64,000 bases of DNA from positions 19,648 through 83,647 of the forward strand of contig CADBEA010000005.1 in the NCBI GenBank assembly GCA_902793635.1. Direction: 5' to 3'. A program made the translations under genes and the position numbers. Under the pieces are notes generated by a model. That model worked only from the letters and a program-made list of their open reading frames with translations. It did no database searches and had not been told where the DNA came from. Position 1 is the stretch's first letter. The number at the start of each line of letters is the position of its first letter. Shown here piece after piece: positions 1-7,918 of the stretch. Source of the stretch: an uncultured Erysipelotrichaceae bacterium. Lineage in GTDB: Bacteria > Bacillota_I > Bacilli_A > Erysipelotrichales > Erysipelotrichaceae.

Positions 1-1133
1 CGGACATGAAAGTCGTTGTCGATGACACCGAGACCGCCGACGATCTCTCCTTTGTCCAGACAGAGATACCAGTCATAATCACTGACCTTGTTCAGACAGT
101 CGTTCATGCATTTCAGATAAGCTTCTTCCGGTACATGCCACTTTTCATGGAACCACCGGGCCGCCGCGTTTTTCAGCTGCGGATGATCAGTAAGTTTCAC
201 ATACGTGAATGGCTTCAGAGGCTGTCTTTTGACAAATACGGGCATACCGTATTCATCCGTGCCCGCTTCCGCAAAACCGAGCGATTTCCAGAAACGGACC
301 GAATCTTCTTTCTGGCTGTTCAGCGCATAATATGCAGCACCGTCCTTCCAGGTGTATTCCTCCAGTGCGTGAAAGCACTGATGGCCTGCCTGATCGCCGC
401 GGTAGGGCGGAAAGACCCAGAAATCGAGGATAAAGCATTTTCCGTCTTCACTGTGGAAGGTACACCAGGATGCTGCGCCGATACGGATGTGGTTACGGAC
501 AAACCAGGCCATGTGCTGGGTGTCCGGCACTCTTTCCATATGGGCTTCCAGAATATGCCGGTACGGATCGCCGGAAAAGTAATCGATATCCTCCTGACCG
601 GTAATGATTTCATCCTCGATCAGGTACCGGAGATGGGCATCCCAGAAAGAGCCGATCTGATCAGGAGGAATTTCTTCCACGGTAATGGCTGTTTCCTGTT
701 CTGCTTTCCACAGGAAGAAGCCGTTTGCTGTGGCCAGACGTTCCAGCAAGTCAAACTGTTCCGGATGCTCCGGGTATATCGTCAGCCAGGTGTCATCCCG
801 GTCCAGATCGATCAGGATCTGCAGCCTGGGAAAGAGAACTCTGAGATTCCGGAAAGAAAGATCTTTCAGTTTTGCAACAAACCATTCCGGATCCGGATCG
901 TCCTGCCATTCCGAGCTGTCAAAAGAAACGGACATGTTATCGTAACAGTTCAGTTTCAGAAGAATTTCCGCCTGTTTCTGATGCAGCAGGGACAGTCTGT
1001 CCGGATGACGGTAATAGTGTTCCACGGCCGAATACTGTCCGTTGTTTTTCGCCGGCACGCGCATCGGCAGAATATCCATGATCCAGCAGGGCTGGCTGAT
1101 TCGTTGTTCGATGCGTGTTTCAAATTCTTCCAT
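1..1133 (-). CDS. Tandem GNAT-family acetyltransferase, C-terminus cut by window edge
   Basis: The reading frame is open from an ATG at 1133 to the left edge (377 codons seen), so the C-terminus is missing. Residues about 195-300 look like one GNAT domain: a strand ending in ILDFWVFPPYRGDQAG (acetyl-CoA loop), then YALNSQKEDSVRFWKSLGF. A second GNAT start follows from about residue 310 (AARWFHEKWHVPEEAY, then GEIVGGLGVIDNDFH). The first ~190 residues are a further region I do not recognise. A ribosome site AAAGGAG lies about 12 bases upstream. GNAT proteins move an acetyl group from acetyl-CoA to an amine; the substrate here is unknown. The frame was checked codon by codon from 1133 to about 540 and contains no stop. 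Confidence 0.8.
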   Translation of the reverse strand, partial: MEEFETRIEQRISQPCWIMDILPMRVPAKNNGQYSAVEHYYRHPDRLSLLHQKQAEILLKLNCYDNMSVSFDSSEWQDDPDPEWFVAKLKDLSFRNLRVLFPRLQILIDLDRDDTWLTIYPEHPEQFDLLERLATANGFFLWKAEQETAITVEEIPPDQIGSFWDAHLRYLIEDEIITGQEDIDYFSGDPYRHILEAHMERVPDTQHMAWFVRNHIRIGAASWCTFHSEDGKCFILDFWVFPPYRGDQAGHQCFHALEEYTWKDGAAYYALNSQKEDSVRFWKSLGFAEAGTDEYGMPVFVKRQPLKPFTYVKLTDHPQLKNAAARWFHEKWHVPEEAYLKCMNDCLNKVSDYDWYLCLDKGEIVGGLGVIDNDFHV

Positions 1134-1267
1134 CTTCGCTTCTGACTCCTTTGCTGTCTGCCATTATTATACATTTGTTTGCGTACGGCAAATACTGCGG
1201 TTTCCGGCGGTAATGCCAAAAATGCGGATTTTAAAGGATTTTCGGCAGTTTTCTGAAAAAAACCAAA

Positions 1268-1281
1268 GGCAAACGCTTACA
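1268..1281. promoter_or_regulatory. cre-like site (CcpA operator candidate)
   Basis: GGCAAACGCTTACA matches the Gram-positive cre consensus TGWAANCGNTNWCA at all but two positions. It lies 23 bases upstream of the -35 box of the alpha-amylase promoter, which suits carbon catabolite control of a starch enzyme. This is inference from sequence only. Confidence 0.5.
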
Positions 1282-1304
1282 TTTTCCAAATGCGGTGTTT
1301 TTAT

Positions 1305-1332
1305 TTGACACAGCCGCCGGAATGATTAAAAT
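1305..1332 (+). promoter_or_regulatory. Sigma-A type promoter of the alpha-amylase gene
   Basis: TTGACA (1305-1310), a 16-base spacer, then TAAAAT (1327-1332). The expected transcription start is near 1339, just before the AGGAGG ribosome site at 1341-1346, so the leader is very short. This placement rules out translation starts upstream of 1355. Confidence 0.7.
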
Positions 1333-1354
1333 AGGCCGGGAGGAGGAAGGAAAA

Positions 1355-2815
1355 ATGAGTATCGAAAAAGGTGTAATGATGCAGTATTTTGAATGGTATC
1401 TTCCCGAGAATTCCGGTCTGTGGAATCAGCTCAGAGACAACGCTTCTTCCCTTGCGAAAAACGGAATCAGCGCTGTGTGGATGCCGCCTGCCTATAAGGG
1501 ACAGGCCGGAGCAGCCGATGTCGGCTACGGCGTATATGATATATATGATCTGGGCGAATTCGACCAGAAGGGCAGTGTTGCCACAAAATACGGAACCCGC
1601 GAGGAATATCTTGCGGCAATTGAGGAACTGCATAAAAACGGCATACAGGTATATGCCGATATCGTACTGGATCATATGATCGGTGCGGATATCAGGGAAA
1701 CGGTCGTGGCGTCGGAAAGTGCCGAATATGACCGCAACCAGCAGGTCAGCGACGAATATAAGATCAAGGCCTGGACCAAGTTCACATTTCCGGGCAGAAA
1801 AGGCAAATACTCAGACTTCGTCTGGGATGCCAGCTGCTTCAGCGGTGTCGACTGGGATGACAAGAAACACAGAAAGGCCATCTTCAACTTTAAAGGCGAC
1901 GACTGGAGTGAAAATACCGACCATGAAAACGGCAACGCCGATTATCTGATGGGCGCGAATATCAATTTCTCCAATCCGGAAGTTGTCAATCACCTGAAGG
2001 AGTGGGGCCAGTGGTATATTGACACGACAAATCTGGACGGTTTCCGGCTGGACGCTGTCAAGCATATTGACAGTGAGTTCTATCCGGACTGGCTGGCGAC
2101 GCTCCGCAAAAACAATCACCGGGAATACTTTAGCGTCGGTGAATACTGGAACGGTGACGTAAATGTACTGAAGGAATATCTGAAAGCAGTGGACGGATGC
2201 ATGTCGCTGTTTGATACGCCTCTGCATTTCAATTTCCATCACGCTTCCACATCGAACGGAACGTTTGACATGTCCAAACTGCTGGACAATACGCTGATGA
2301 AGGATGACCCGGAACATGCGGTAACGTTTGTCGACAATCACGACACACAGCCCGGCCAGGCTCTGGAGAGTACTGTCGCCGAATGGTTCGTGCCGCTTGC
2401 CTATACGACTATCCTGCTGCGCACGCAGGGCTATCCGTGTATCTTCTATGGTGACTATTACGGACTGGAAGCCAGAGAAGGCAGAAACTTTCAGGAGACG
2501 ATCAACCGGCTGCTGAAGATCAGAAAGAACAATCTGTTCGGTGAACAGCATGATTACTTTGATCATCAGTATGTCGTCGGCTGGACGTACACCGGTGATG
2601 CCGAGCATAAAAACAGCGGTGTGGCGGTCATCATGAGTGACAACGCGGCCGGTCAGAAAACGATGTACGTCGGTGTCGAACATAAAGGCGAGATCTGGAA
2701 AGAAGCTCTGGGTGACTATGAAGCGGAAGTCAGGATCGATGACAACGGCAACGGCATCTTCTACTGTGACGGCGGTTCTGTCTCGGTATGGGTACCTGCT
2801 GCATCATTAAAGTAA
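1355..2815 (+). CDS. Cytoplasmic alpha-amylase, GH13 family
   Basis: 486 aa. Hydrolyses internal alpha-1,4 links of starch, glycogen or maltodextrins. The GH13 signatures are all present: ADIVLDHM near residue 101, GFRLDAVKH with nucleophile Asp233, SVGEYW with acid/base Glu263, and FVDNHDTQ with Asp330. The N-terminus (MSIEKGVMMQYFEWYL) matches the intracellular subgroup that includes AmyA/AmyS-type enzymes, and there is no signal peptide, so it acts inside the cell on imported or stored glucan. The start at 1355 has AGGAGG eight bases upstream; longer starts would lie upstream of the predicted transcription start. It is a single-gene unit with its own promoter, cre-like site and terminator. 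Confidence 0.93.
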   Translation: MSIEKGVMMQYFEWYLPENSGLWNQLRDNASSLAKNGISAVWMPPAYKGQAGAADVGYGVYDIYDLGEFDQKGSVATKYGTREEYLAAIEELHKNGIQVYADIVLDHMIGADIRETVVASESAEYDRNQQVSDEYKIKAWTKFTFPGRKGKYSDFVWDASCFSGVDWDDKKHRKAIFNFKGDDWSENTDHENGNADYLMGANINFSNPEVVNHLKEWGQWYIDTTNLDGFRLDAVKHIDSEFYPDWLATLRKNNHREYFSVGEYWNGDVNVLKEYLKAVDGCMSLFDTPLHFNFHHASTSNGTFDMSKLLDNTLMKDDPEHAVTFVDNHDTQPGQALESTVAEWFVPLAYTTILLRTQGYPCIFYGDYYGLEAREGRNFQETINRLLKIRKNNLFGEQHDYFDHQYVVGWTYTGDAEHKNSGVAVIMSDNAAGQKTMYVGVEHKGEIWKEALGDYEAEVRIDDNGNGIFYCDGGSVSVWVPAASLK

Positions 2816-2820
2816 ATGGA

Positions 2821-2857
2821 AACTGATCAGGTTTATAAACTGATCAGTTTTTTTTGT
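2821..2857 (+). terminator. Rho-independent terminator of the alpha-amylase gene
   Basis: Arms AACTGATCAG and CTGATCAGTT, a 9-base loop, then a run of eight or more T. It starts six bases after the stop codon. Confidence 0.9.
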
Positions 2858-2870
2858 GTGTCCGAAGGTA

Positions 2871-2895
2871 ATAAACAGAACGATATTCTGTTTAT
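2871..2895. promoter_or_regulatory. Palindromic operator O1 (probable TetR site)
   Basis: Perfect inverted repeat with 10-base arms ATAAACAGAA and TTCTGTTTAT around the 5-base core CGATA. It ends just before the -35 box of the hydrolase-TetR promoter. The same core and inner arm (ACAGAA-CGATA-TTCTGT) recur in O2, 58 bases away centre to centre. Confidence 0.8.
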
Positions 2896-2898
2896 ATA

Positions 2899-2927
2899 TT
2901 GAAAGGTGAAATATCGACATATATAAT
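2899..2927 (+). promoter_or_regulatory. Promoter of the hydrolase-tetR operon
   Basis: TTGAAA (2899-2904), a 17-base spacer, TATAAT (2922-2927). It is framed by O1 upstream and O2, which begins within the -10 box, so a repressor bound there would block RNA polymerase. Confidence 0.8.
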
Positions 2928-2956
2928 AATTAACAGAACGATATTCTGTTAATTAT
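2926..2956. promoter_or_regulatory. Palindromic operator O2 (probable TetR site)
   Basis: Perfect inverted repeat with 13-base arms ATAATTAACAGAA and TTCTGTTAATTAT around the same CGATA core as O1. It covers the end of the -10 box and the expected transcription start. Confidence 0.82.
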
Positions 2957-2972
2957 ACAAGGAGAAAAGATC

Positions 2973-4139
2973 ATGAAATTCAATGTCGGATTCTATAATT
3001 TCAGTACGGATGCGAGTATGAACTATCAGTTGAACCGGCTTTATTCAACCGGTGTCATGAAACAGGAAGAACTGTATGAAATCGGCCGCAAGGCAGTCGA
3101 TTTCAGTGCCTGGATCAGACTGTTCACGGGACTTGCTGAAAAAGCCGAAGCGGCCGGCGAATATAAAAAAGCCGCATCGTGCTACCGTTCCGCGCAGTTT
3201 TATACGCTGAGTGATGGCAGGGATGCTTCGGGAGAAAGTCTCAAGAAGGTTCTGTATGAAAAATGCATGGCCAATTATGACCGCTGCTATGGTGACGGCA
3301 AGTTGATGAATTATGTCCGGGTGCCGTTTCAGAACGGTTATTTGCCGGTCTATTACGCGGTATGTGAAAAGCCGAAAGGAATAATTGTTCTGCATGGCGG
3401 CTATGACAGTTTCATCCAGGAGTTTCTCGATTTTCTGCCGTATTTCAAAAGCTTTGGCTACGACGTGTATTTCTTTGAAGGATGCGGACAGGGAGAAGTG
3501 CTGCTGCGCTGCGGTATCCGGATGACACCGGAGTGGGAACACTGCACATCCGCGGTACTGGATCATTTTGATCTGCATGATGTCACATTGATCGGTGTGT
3601 CACTCGGCGGCTATCTTGCCCCGCGGGCGGCGGTATATGATCAGCGAATCCAGAGGGTCGTCATGTTTGATCTGATCTATGATTTCTACGGTGCCATTAC
3701 CCATAAAATGGGACCGTGGAAAGCGAAACTGTTTGATTATATGACTGCTCATCCGAAAAGCTTTCTCTGGAAATGGCTGGAGAAAAAACTGGACGAGAAT
3801 TATTTTACCCGCTGGCTGCTGGGCCAGGGGAAGGTCATTTATGAGAATGTGAACAATGCATGTGATTACTTCAACTGCATCAAACAGTATAATACCCGGA
3901 TCATCTCGCCATTGCTGAAACAGGACGTTCTGGTACTTGCAGGAAGCGAAGACCTGTATACAATTTATTATGAGGATCAGCTGAATGCTTTGACGAATGC
4001 CCGCAGTGTGACCGGCCGGCTTTTTACCAAAGAAGAGTGCGCCGGCCATCACTGTCAGATCGGCAATCTGCAGCTGGCTCTGGATACAATAACAGAATGG
4101 ATCGAGGCGAAAACGAATGGCGAGGAAACCGGTTCTTGA
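2973..4139 (+). CDS. Alpha/beta hydrolase co-transcribed with a TetR regulator
   Basis: 388 aa. The alpha/beta hydrolase fold shows as IIVLHGGYDSF (strand 3 and oxyanion loop), YFFEGCGQGE, the nucleophile elbow LIGVSLGGYLAPRA with Ser in GVSLG, DVLVLAGSEDLYT (acid region) and a late GHHCQIGN carrying the likely catalytic His. It most resembles FrsA- or dienelactone-hydrolase-like esterases; the substrate is unknown. GGAGA lies eight bases before the ATG. Its 3' end overlaps the TetR gene by 23 bases, so the two are translationally coupled and the regulator probably senses a compound that this enzyme acts on. No signal peptide is seen, so it is cytoplasmic. Confidence 0.85.
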   Translation: MKFNVGFYNFSTDASMNYQLNRLYSTGVMKQEELYEIGRKAVDFSAWIRLFTGLAEKAEAAGEYKKAASCYRSAQFYTLSDGRDASGESLKKVLYEKCMANYDRCYGDGKLMNYVRVPFQNGYLPVYYAVCEKPKGIIVLHGGYDSFIQEFLDFLPYFKSFGYDVYFFEGCGQGEVLLRCGIRMTPEWEHCTSAVLDHFDLHDVTLIGVSLGGYLAPRAAVYDQRIQRVVMFDLIYDFYGAITHKMGPWKAKLFDYMTAHPKSFLWKWLEKKLDENYFTRWLLGQGKVIYENVNNACDYFNCIKQYNTRIISPLLKQDVLVLAGSEDLYTIYYEDQLNALTNARSVTGRLFTKEECAGHHCQIGNLQLALDTITEWIEAKTNGEETGS

Positions 4140-4680
4140 AGGCGGAAAAAGAGATGAGATCATAGCAGCTGCCGCAAAGCTGTTCTTTACCGACGGATTT
4201 GAGAAGACTTCGGTCCGCCGCATCCTTGATGAAGTAGACGGTGAAGTCGGTATGTTCTATCACTACTTCAAATCCAAGGATGAACTGTTTGACGTGGTGG
4301 CTGACCGCTTCTTCCACCAGTATGAAACCGACTTTGCCGAAATGGCCGCAGAAATCAGCAGCGTAGAAGAATTCGCCGACCGGTTTCTGGTCATGTTTGA
4401 AACATCCATGGAACAGTATATGCTGATCCAGGGAAACATGCACTGGACAGTCCGCAGCGCTCTTCATGAACGCACAGTCGCAGCTCTGATCCCGGCAGCG
4501 GAAGAGATGCTGAAAAAATATGGCTATCATGGCAAATATCCGCTGGATATAGCCGCGGCGAAAACCATTGCCGGTATCTCAGCAGCCATTCATTCCAAAA
4601 GTTATGCGGAAATGAGCCGTGATGAAAAAAAAGAACTGATCATCGCACTGATCAGGGAAACAATCGGAGACGGACAGTAA
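4117..4680 (+). CDS. TetR-family transcriptional regulator
   Basis: 187 aa. The N-terminal helix-turn-helix is typical: RDEIIAAAAKLFFTDGFEKTS, VRRILDEVDGEVGMFYHYFKSKDELF (residues about 10-60). The rest is a helical ligand-binding and dimerisation domain with no recognisable ligand signature. The start lies inside the end of the hydrolase gene. The two perfect palindromes O1 and O2 around the operon promoter are the obvious binding sites, giving negative autoregulation released by an unknown ligand. Pairing regulator and sites is inference; no other copy of the palindrome was noticed in the window. Confidence 0.9.
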   Translation: MARKPVLEGGKRDEIIAAAAKLFFTDGFEKTSVRRILDEVDGEVGMFYHYFKSKDELFDVVADRFFHQYETDFAEMAAEISSVEEFADRFLVMFETSMEQYMLIQGNMHWTVRSALHERTVAALIPAAEEMLKKYGYHGKYPLDIAAAKTIAGISAAIHSKSYAEMSRDEKKELIIALIRETIGDGQ

Positions 4681-4682
4681 AC

Positions 4683-4713
4683 GGCCCCTGCCTGTGAAGG
4701 CAAGGGCCTTTTC
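4683..4713 (+). terminator. Terminator of the hydrolase-tetR operon
   Basis: GC-rich stem (GGCCC, TGCCT / AGGCA, GGGCC with one mismatch pair) with a GTGA loop and TTTT tail, directly after the TetR stop codon. Confidence 0.85.
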
Positions 4714-4717
4714 AATA

Positions 4718-5038
4718 TCATAAATGTTCGCTGATGCTGTAGGCTTCGATTTCACCGGATGTGACAAGAACCGACTCCTGATGGAAGAAAACACAGAGGT
4801 CTTTGGCGATTTCCTCGATGATGTTCTTGTCTGCGTCGATCAGGGTAAGAACCAGGGTTTTCTCCTGCGTGTATTCACCGGAGTCATGAATATAACCGCC
4901 GTCAATGAGACTGAATGAGAAGGGCACTTTATAAGCGATGCAGAGACGTTTGAGAACGGAGACATACTTCTCTGTTTCAAACTTCTGCACTTTTGTGTCC
5001 TGGTCGTTCAGACCGATATAGATGTCTGTTTTTTTCAT
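4718..5038 (-). CDS. Small protein of unknown function
   Basis: 106 aa, start chosen at 5038 because GGAGG lies nine bases upstream; the frame runs further back but without a better site. The sequence (MKKTDIYIGLNDQDTKVQ... ending FFHQESVLVTSGEIEAYSISEHL) alternates short strands and helices. It has no signal peptide, membrane segment or cysteine cluster. The FHQESVLVT stretch recalls small alpha/beta proteins of the DUF3574 kind, but I would not assign it. It is convergent with the TetR operon and probably monocistronic. Confidence 0.7.
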   Translation of the reverse strand: MKKTDIYIGLNDQDTKVQKFETEKYVSVLKRLCIAYKVPFSFSLIDGGYIHDSGEYTQEKTLVLTLIDADKNIIEEIAKDLCVFFHQESVLVTSGEIEAYSISEHL

Positions 5039-5094
5039 CCGTGACTGCCTCCGGTTTCTATCAGCATTATAACCCATGCCGGAGGGGATTGATA

Positions 5095-5133
5095 CAAATC
5101 CAGAGATGACCCTGACGGCCATCTCTGGATTTG
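5095..5133 (-). terminator. Stem-loop between the DUF1349 gene and its downstream neighbour
   Basis: Perfect 14-base arms CAAATCCAGAGATG and CATCTCTGGATTTG around an 11-base loop, 12 bases after the stop of the DUF1349 gene. The T-tract on the minus strand is weak. Confidence 0.6.
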
Positions 5134-5144
5134 TGATATTCTGA

Positions 5145-5753
5145 TTATTCCTCGTCCGGTTTCTGGCCGTCGTGCGCTTTCCAGGCGCATTCCGTCATCT
5201 TAAGATCGGTGAACACGGCCGTGAAACTGGAATCTTCCGGGCTGCAGGCATAAATACCGAAGCGGATCGTGCCGGCACCTTCCCACATATGGCAGATACG
5301 CATCTGGGTGAAGTTTTCACCGTCCTGGGAACATTCGATGCAGTAGTCGTCTTCACGGCGGCTGAAGCGGTACCACATGACTTTGACGTCAGCCGGGATG
5401 GCGGTGGTTGCCCAGTCGGAATAGCCGTGATTGGTCGCTACCGAGCCAAGATGCTGGAAGGATTCGTTTTCGTATTCAACGGAACCTTTCAGCCAGTTCT
5501 CTGAATCAAGATACATGACGACACCGCACTGGTCAAAGCGGTGGCTGCTGCCGGAAAAATCGGTTTTGACAATGAAAGAGAAGAACTTCTCGTCTGTTTC
5601 CAGCTGCAGTGCCGGTGCGTTGTCGTTGCGGAAATGGTAATACGTTCTCTGCCACAGATCGGTATGCGGCGCGGTAGTGATCTCGATGCGGTCCTCGCTG
5701 ATGCTGTAACGGGCAGGCTCACGCGTCCATTTCATCTGTTTTGTAAGTTCCAT
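5145..5753 (-). CDS. DUF1349 domain protein (concanavalin-like fold)
   Basis: 202 aa. The pattern of the DUF1349 family is clear: APHTDLWQRTYYHFRNDNAPAL, FSFIVKTDFSG, FDQCGVVMYLDSENWLKGSVEYEN, WYRFSRREDDYCIECSQDGENFTQMR and IRFGIYACSPEDSSFTAVFTDL. These proteins have a beta-sandwich like lectins and glucanases and are usually found near sugar genes; the molecular role is not established. The start at 5753 follows AGGAGG by about ten bases. No signal peptide, so cytoplasmic. The AraC-GyrI regulator follows upstream on the same strand, but a shared transcript is not shown. Confidence 0.85.
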   Translation of the reverse strand: MELTKQMKWTREPARYSISEDRIEITTAPHTDLWQRTYYHFRNDNAPALQLETDEKFFSFIVKTDFSGSSHRFDQCGVVMYLDSENWLKGSVEYENESFQHLGSVATNHGYSDWATTAIPADVKVMWYRFSRREDDYCIECSQDGENFTQMRICHMWEGAGTIRFGIYACSPEDSSFTAVFTDLKMTECAWKAHDGQKPDEE

Positions 5754-5841
5754 GATAGGTTTTCCTCCTGAAATACTTCCTGTCTTTCCTACAGAATACC
5801 ACACAGAACACATACGGGCCTGCTCCATTTGGGACGGAATG

Positions 5842-6738
5842 TCAGGTCTTTCTTTTTACCGGGACCCAGATCGCGGTATGGTAGTTGGGATCGCTTTTTT
5901 CACCGTTGATGCTGTCATACCATTCGACGTTGGCGTTACCGCAGAGTTCATACTCCGGATTGCCGGGCAGCCATTCGCGGAAGATGCGGGTATTCATGCT
6001 CTGCATCGCATCCGGAAGCGGTCCGTAACAGTTGAATATGGCCCATTCACATTGCGGGAATTCATAGAGTACCATGCCTTCCGGCACTTCGCCGCCCGTA
6101 TAGCGGCCGGCAACCAGATAGCGGAACTGCCCGTTGCCGATATCGTCGATGCAGATACCGTATTCACCGATACAGTTGTCGACGATCGCTTTTTCGTAAG
6201 GATTTGCCGGCGGATTTCCGGCATATACATGATCCGCATATTTTTCACACAGTTCGTCCCAGAACTTCGGGATTTTTGCATATGCGGTTTCATTGTTGAA
6301 GATTTTCTGAAAGCCGATGACCCGGAACGGGAACATGGGGGTGATTTTACAATTTATCATGTGATGTCCTCCAAATACTGAAATGTTGATTTTCAGAGGC
6401 AGAAAGTCCTGTATTTCAGCGCCGTCACGTACCTGTAAAGGGGTTGCCCCGTGAAAGCGCTGAAAGGCTTTGGAAAAGCTTTCCGGTGTCTCATAACCAT
6501 AGCGCAGTGCGATATCGATTACTTTGCTGTCCGTCTTTTTCAGATCGAGAGCTGCCTGATACAGCCGGCGGTTTCGTATGTATTCAGCGATACCGTAACC
6601 GGTCATCAGCGAGAAACCTTTCTGCAGAAAGAACGGTGAGATATTCACCTGGCCGGCAACATCCTGCGCACTGATGTTCTCTTCCAGGTGCTTTTCTATA
6701 TAATCGATTGTATTACGGATACAGGTCAGCCATTCCAT
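5842..6738 (-). CDS. AraC-family regulator with GyrI-like effector-binding domain
   Basis: 298 aa. Residues 1-105 carry the two AraC helix-turn-helix motifs (NISAQDVAGQVNISPFFLQKGFS and KVIDIALRYGYETPESFSKAFQRFHGATPLQVR). From about residue 130 to the end is a GyrI/SOUL-type effector domain (FRVIGFQKIFNN ... YEFPQCEWAIFNCYGPLPDAMQSMNTRIFREWLPGNPEYEL). This order matches Rob/BltR-like regulators that respond to amphipathic drugs and similar molecules. AAGGA lies about 11 bases before the ATG. Its targets are unknown; the DUF1349 gene is the nearest gene downstream on the same strand. Confidence 0.9.
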   Translation of the reverse strand: MEWLTCIRNTIDYIEKHLEENISAQDVAGQVNISPFFLQKGFSLMTGYGIAEYIRNRRLYQAALDLKKTDSKVIDIALRYGYETPESFSKAFQRFHGATPLQVRDGAEIQDFLPLKINISVFGGHHMINCKITPMFPFRVIGFQKIFNNETAYAKIPKFWDELCEKYADHVYAGNPPANPYEKAIVDNCIGEYGICIDDIGNGQFRYLVAGRYTGGEVPEGMVLYEFPQCEWAIFNCYGPLPDAMQSMNTRIFREWLPGNPEYELCGNANVEWYDSINGEKSDPNYHTAIWVPVKRKT

Positions 6739-6940
6739 GGTCGTTTCTTCCTTTCTCTGATGGTTTCAGTATACAGACGGCATAAACGCACTTCCTGTCA
6801 TTTTTTGCCTGTTTCTGTCTTTATGATCTGCATTTTCTGTTGTGGGAGGAAAGCGGCTGTCATAAAATATTGGATCCTTCGGCTCCGGCAGTGTTGCCTC
6901 ATTCGCGGTGTACTGTGTTCATTGTAACATTGAGGAAATC

Positions 6941-6971
6941 AAAAAACCGCTGATGCAGAAGTCAGCGGTTC
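6941..6971 (-). terminator. Terminator of the degV-like gene
   Basis: On the minus strand: AACCGCTGA, an 8-base loop, TCAGCGGTT, then TTTTTT. It lies 25 bases after the stop codon. Confidence 0.9.
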
Positions 6972-6995
6972 AGTATACATGAATGGATGTGAGAC

Positions 6996-7859
6996 TTATC
7001 TTTCTTTGCCGAGGAAGAACAGACCAAGCATGCCCGGTCCGACATGGGCGCCGGAGAACGGTTCATGCGGACAGACAACGACGTTCGCATCCGGTGTTTC
7101 CGCGAGGATCAGTTCCTTCAGTCTTTCGGCATCCGCCAGACAGTCACCATGTGAGATAAAGACGGTCGGGTTTGCCAGGTTCATGTGCTTTTCGTGATAT
7201 TTGTCGGCCAGCATCTGAATGGATTTCTTACGGCCGCGGCATTTGGCACAGGAAACGATGTGGCCGGTATGGTCGCCGTAAAGGATCGGCTTGATATTCA
7301 GCGTTGTGCCGATGAGGGCGGTGGCGCCGCTGACTCTGCCGGTCCGTTTCAGGAAGTTCAGATCGTCGACGGTAAAATACTGACAGCAGTGGGGAACCAT
7401 GTCATCCAGTATCTGTGCGGCTTCCCTGACAGGAATGTTCTCTCTGCTTAATTCCGCCGCTTTGATAGCCAGCATGCCGTTGCCGAAACCGCAGCCATGG
7501 GAATCGACGATATGGACAAAGCGCTCCGGATATTCTTCCATCAGCTGCTGTGCGGCGGTACGGGCGGCGTTATAAGTGCCGCTGATGCCGGAACTCATCG
7601 CGACGTATACAATGTCTGTTCCGTCTTTGAGGAGCGGTTCAAAATGAGTCATGAAGAGGGCGGAATTCAGCAGACTTGTTTTTACGACTACGCCGCCGCG
7701 CAGGCTTTCGTAATACGAATGCACGTCAAAATGCTCAATATCACCGCTGTAAACACTCGGCACACCGTCTATGGTGTATTCACTGGGCAGAAGCGTGATG
7801 TCTTTCAGCAGAGTTCCCGGCAGATTCGCGGTGCCGTCCGCAAATACGGCAAATGTCAT
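6996..7859 (-). CDS. DegV family fatty-acid-binding protein
   Basis: 287 aa. DegV/EDD fold: FAVFADGTANLPGTLL at the N-terminus, the loop SSGISGTYNAARTAA, HIVDSHGCGFGNGMLAIKAAEL, LDDMVPHCCQYFTVDDLNFLKRTGRVSGATALIGTTLNIKPIL and the C-terminal VFISHGDCLADAERL. These proteins bind a single fatty acid between two domains; some (FakB) present it to the fatty-acid kinase FakA for membrane lipid synthesis. FakA is not in this window. The start at 7859 is preceded by AGGAGGA. Cytoplasmic. Confidence 0.92.
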   Translation of the reverse strand: MTFAVFADGTANLPGTLLKDITLLPSEYTIDGVPSVYSGDIEHFDVHSYYESLRGGVVVKTSLLNSALFMTHFEPLLKDGTDIVYVAMSSGISGTYNAARTAAQQLMEEYPERFVHIVDSHGCGFGNGMLAIKAAELSRENIPVREAAQILDDMVPHCCQYFTVDDLNFLKRTGRVSGATALIGTTLNIKPILYGDHTGHIVSCAKCRGRKKSIQMLADKYHEKHMNLANPTVFISHGDCLADAERLKELILAETPDANVVVCPHEPFSGAHVGPGMLGLFFLGKER

Positions 7860-7918
7860 AAACTGATTCCTCCTGAAGCAAGTATGGATTCTGTTCGAGT
7901 CAGAATGACCATGTTTCA

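Noticed and set aside
6..1145. A 379-codon plus-strand frame at the left edge.
   Set aside because: It is the opposite-strand shadow of the acetyltransferase gene, which has a ribosome site and recognisable domains.
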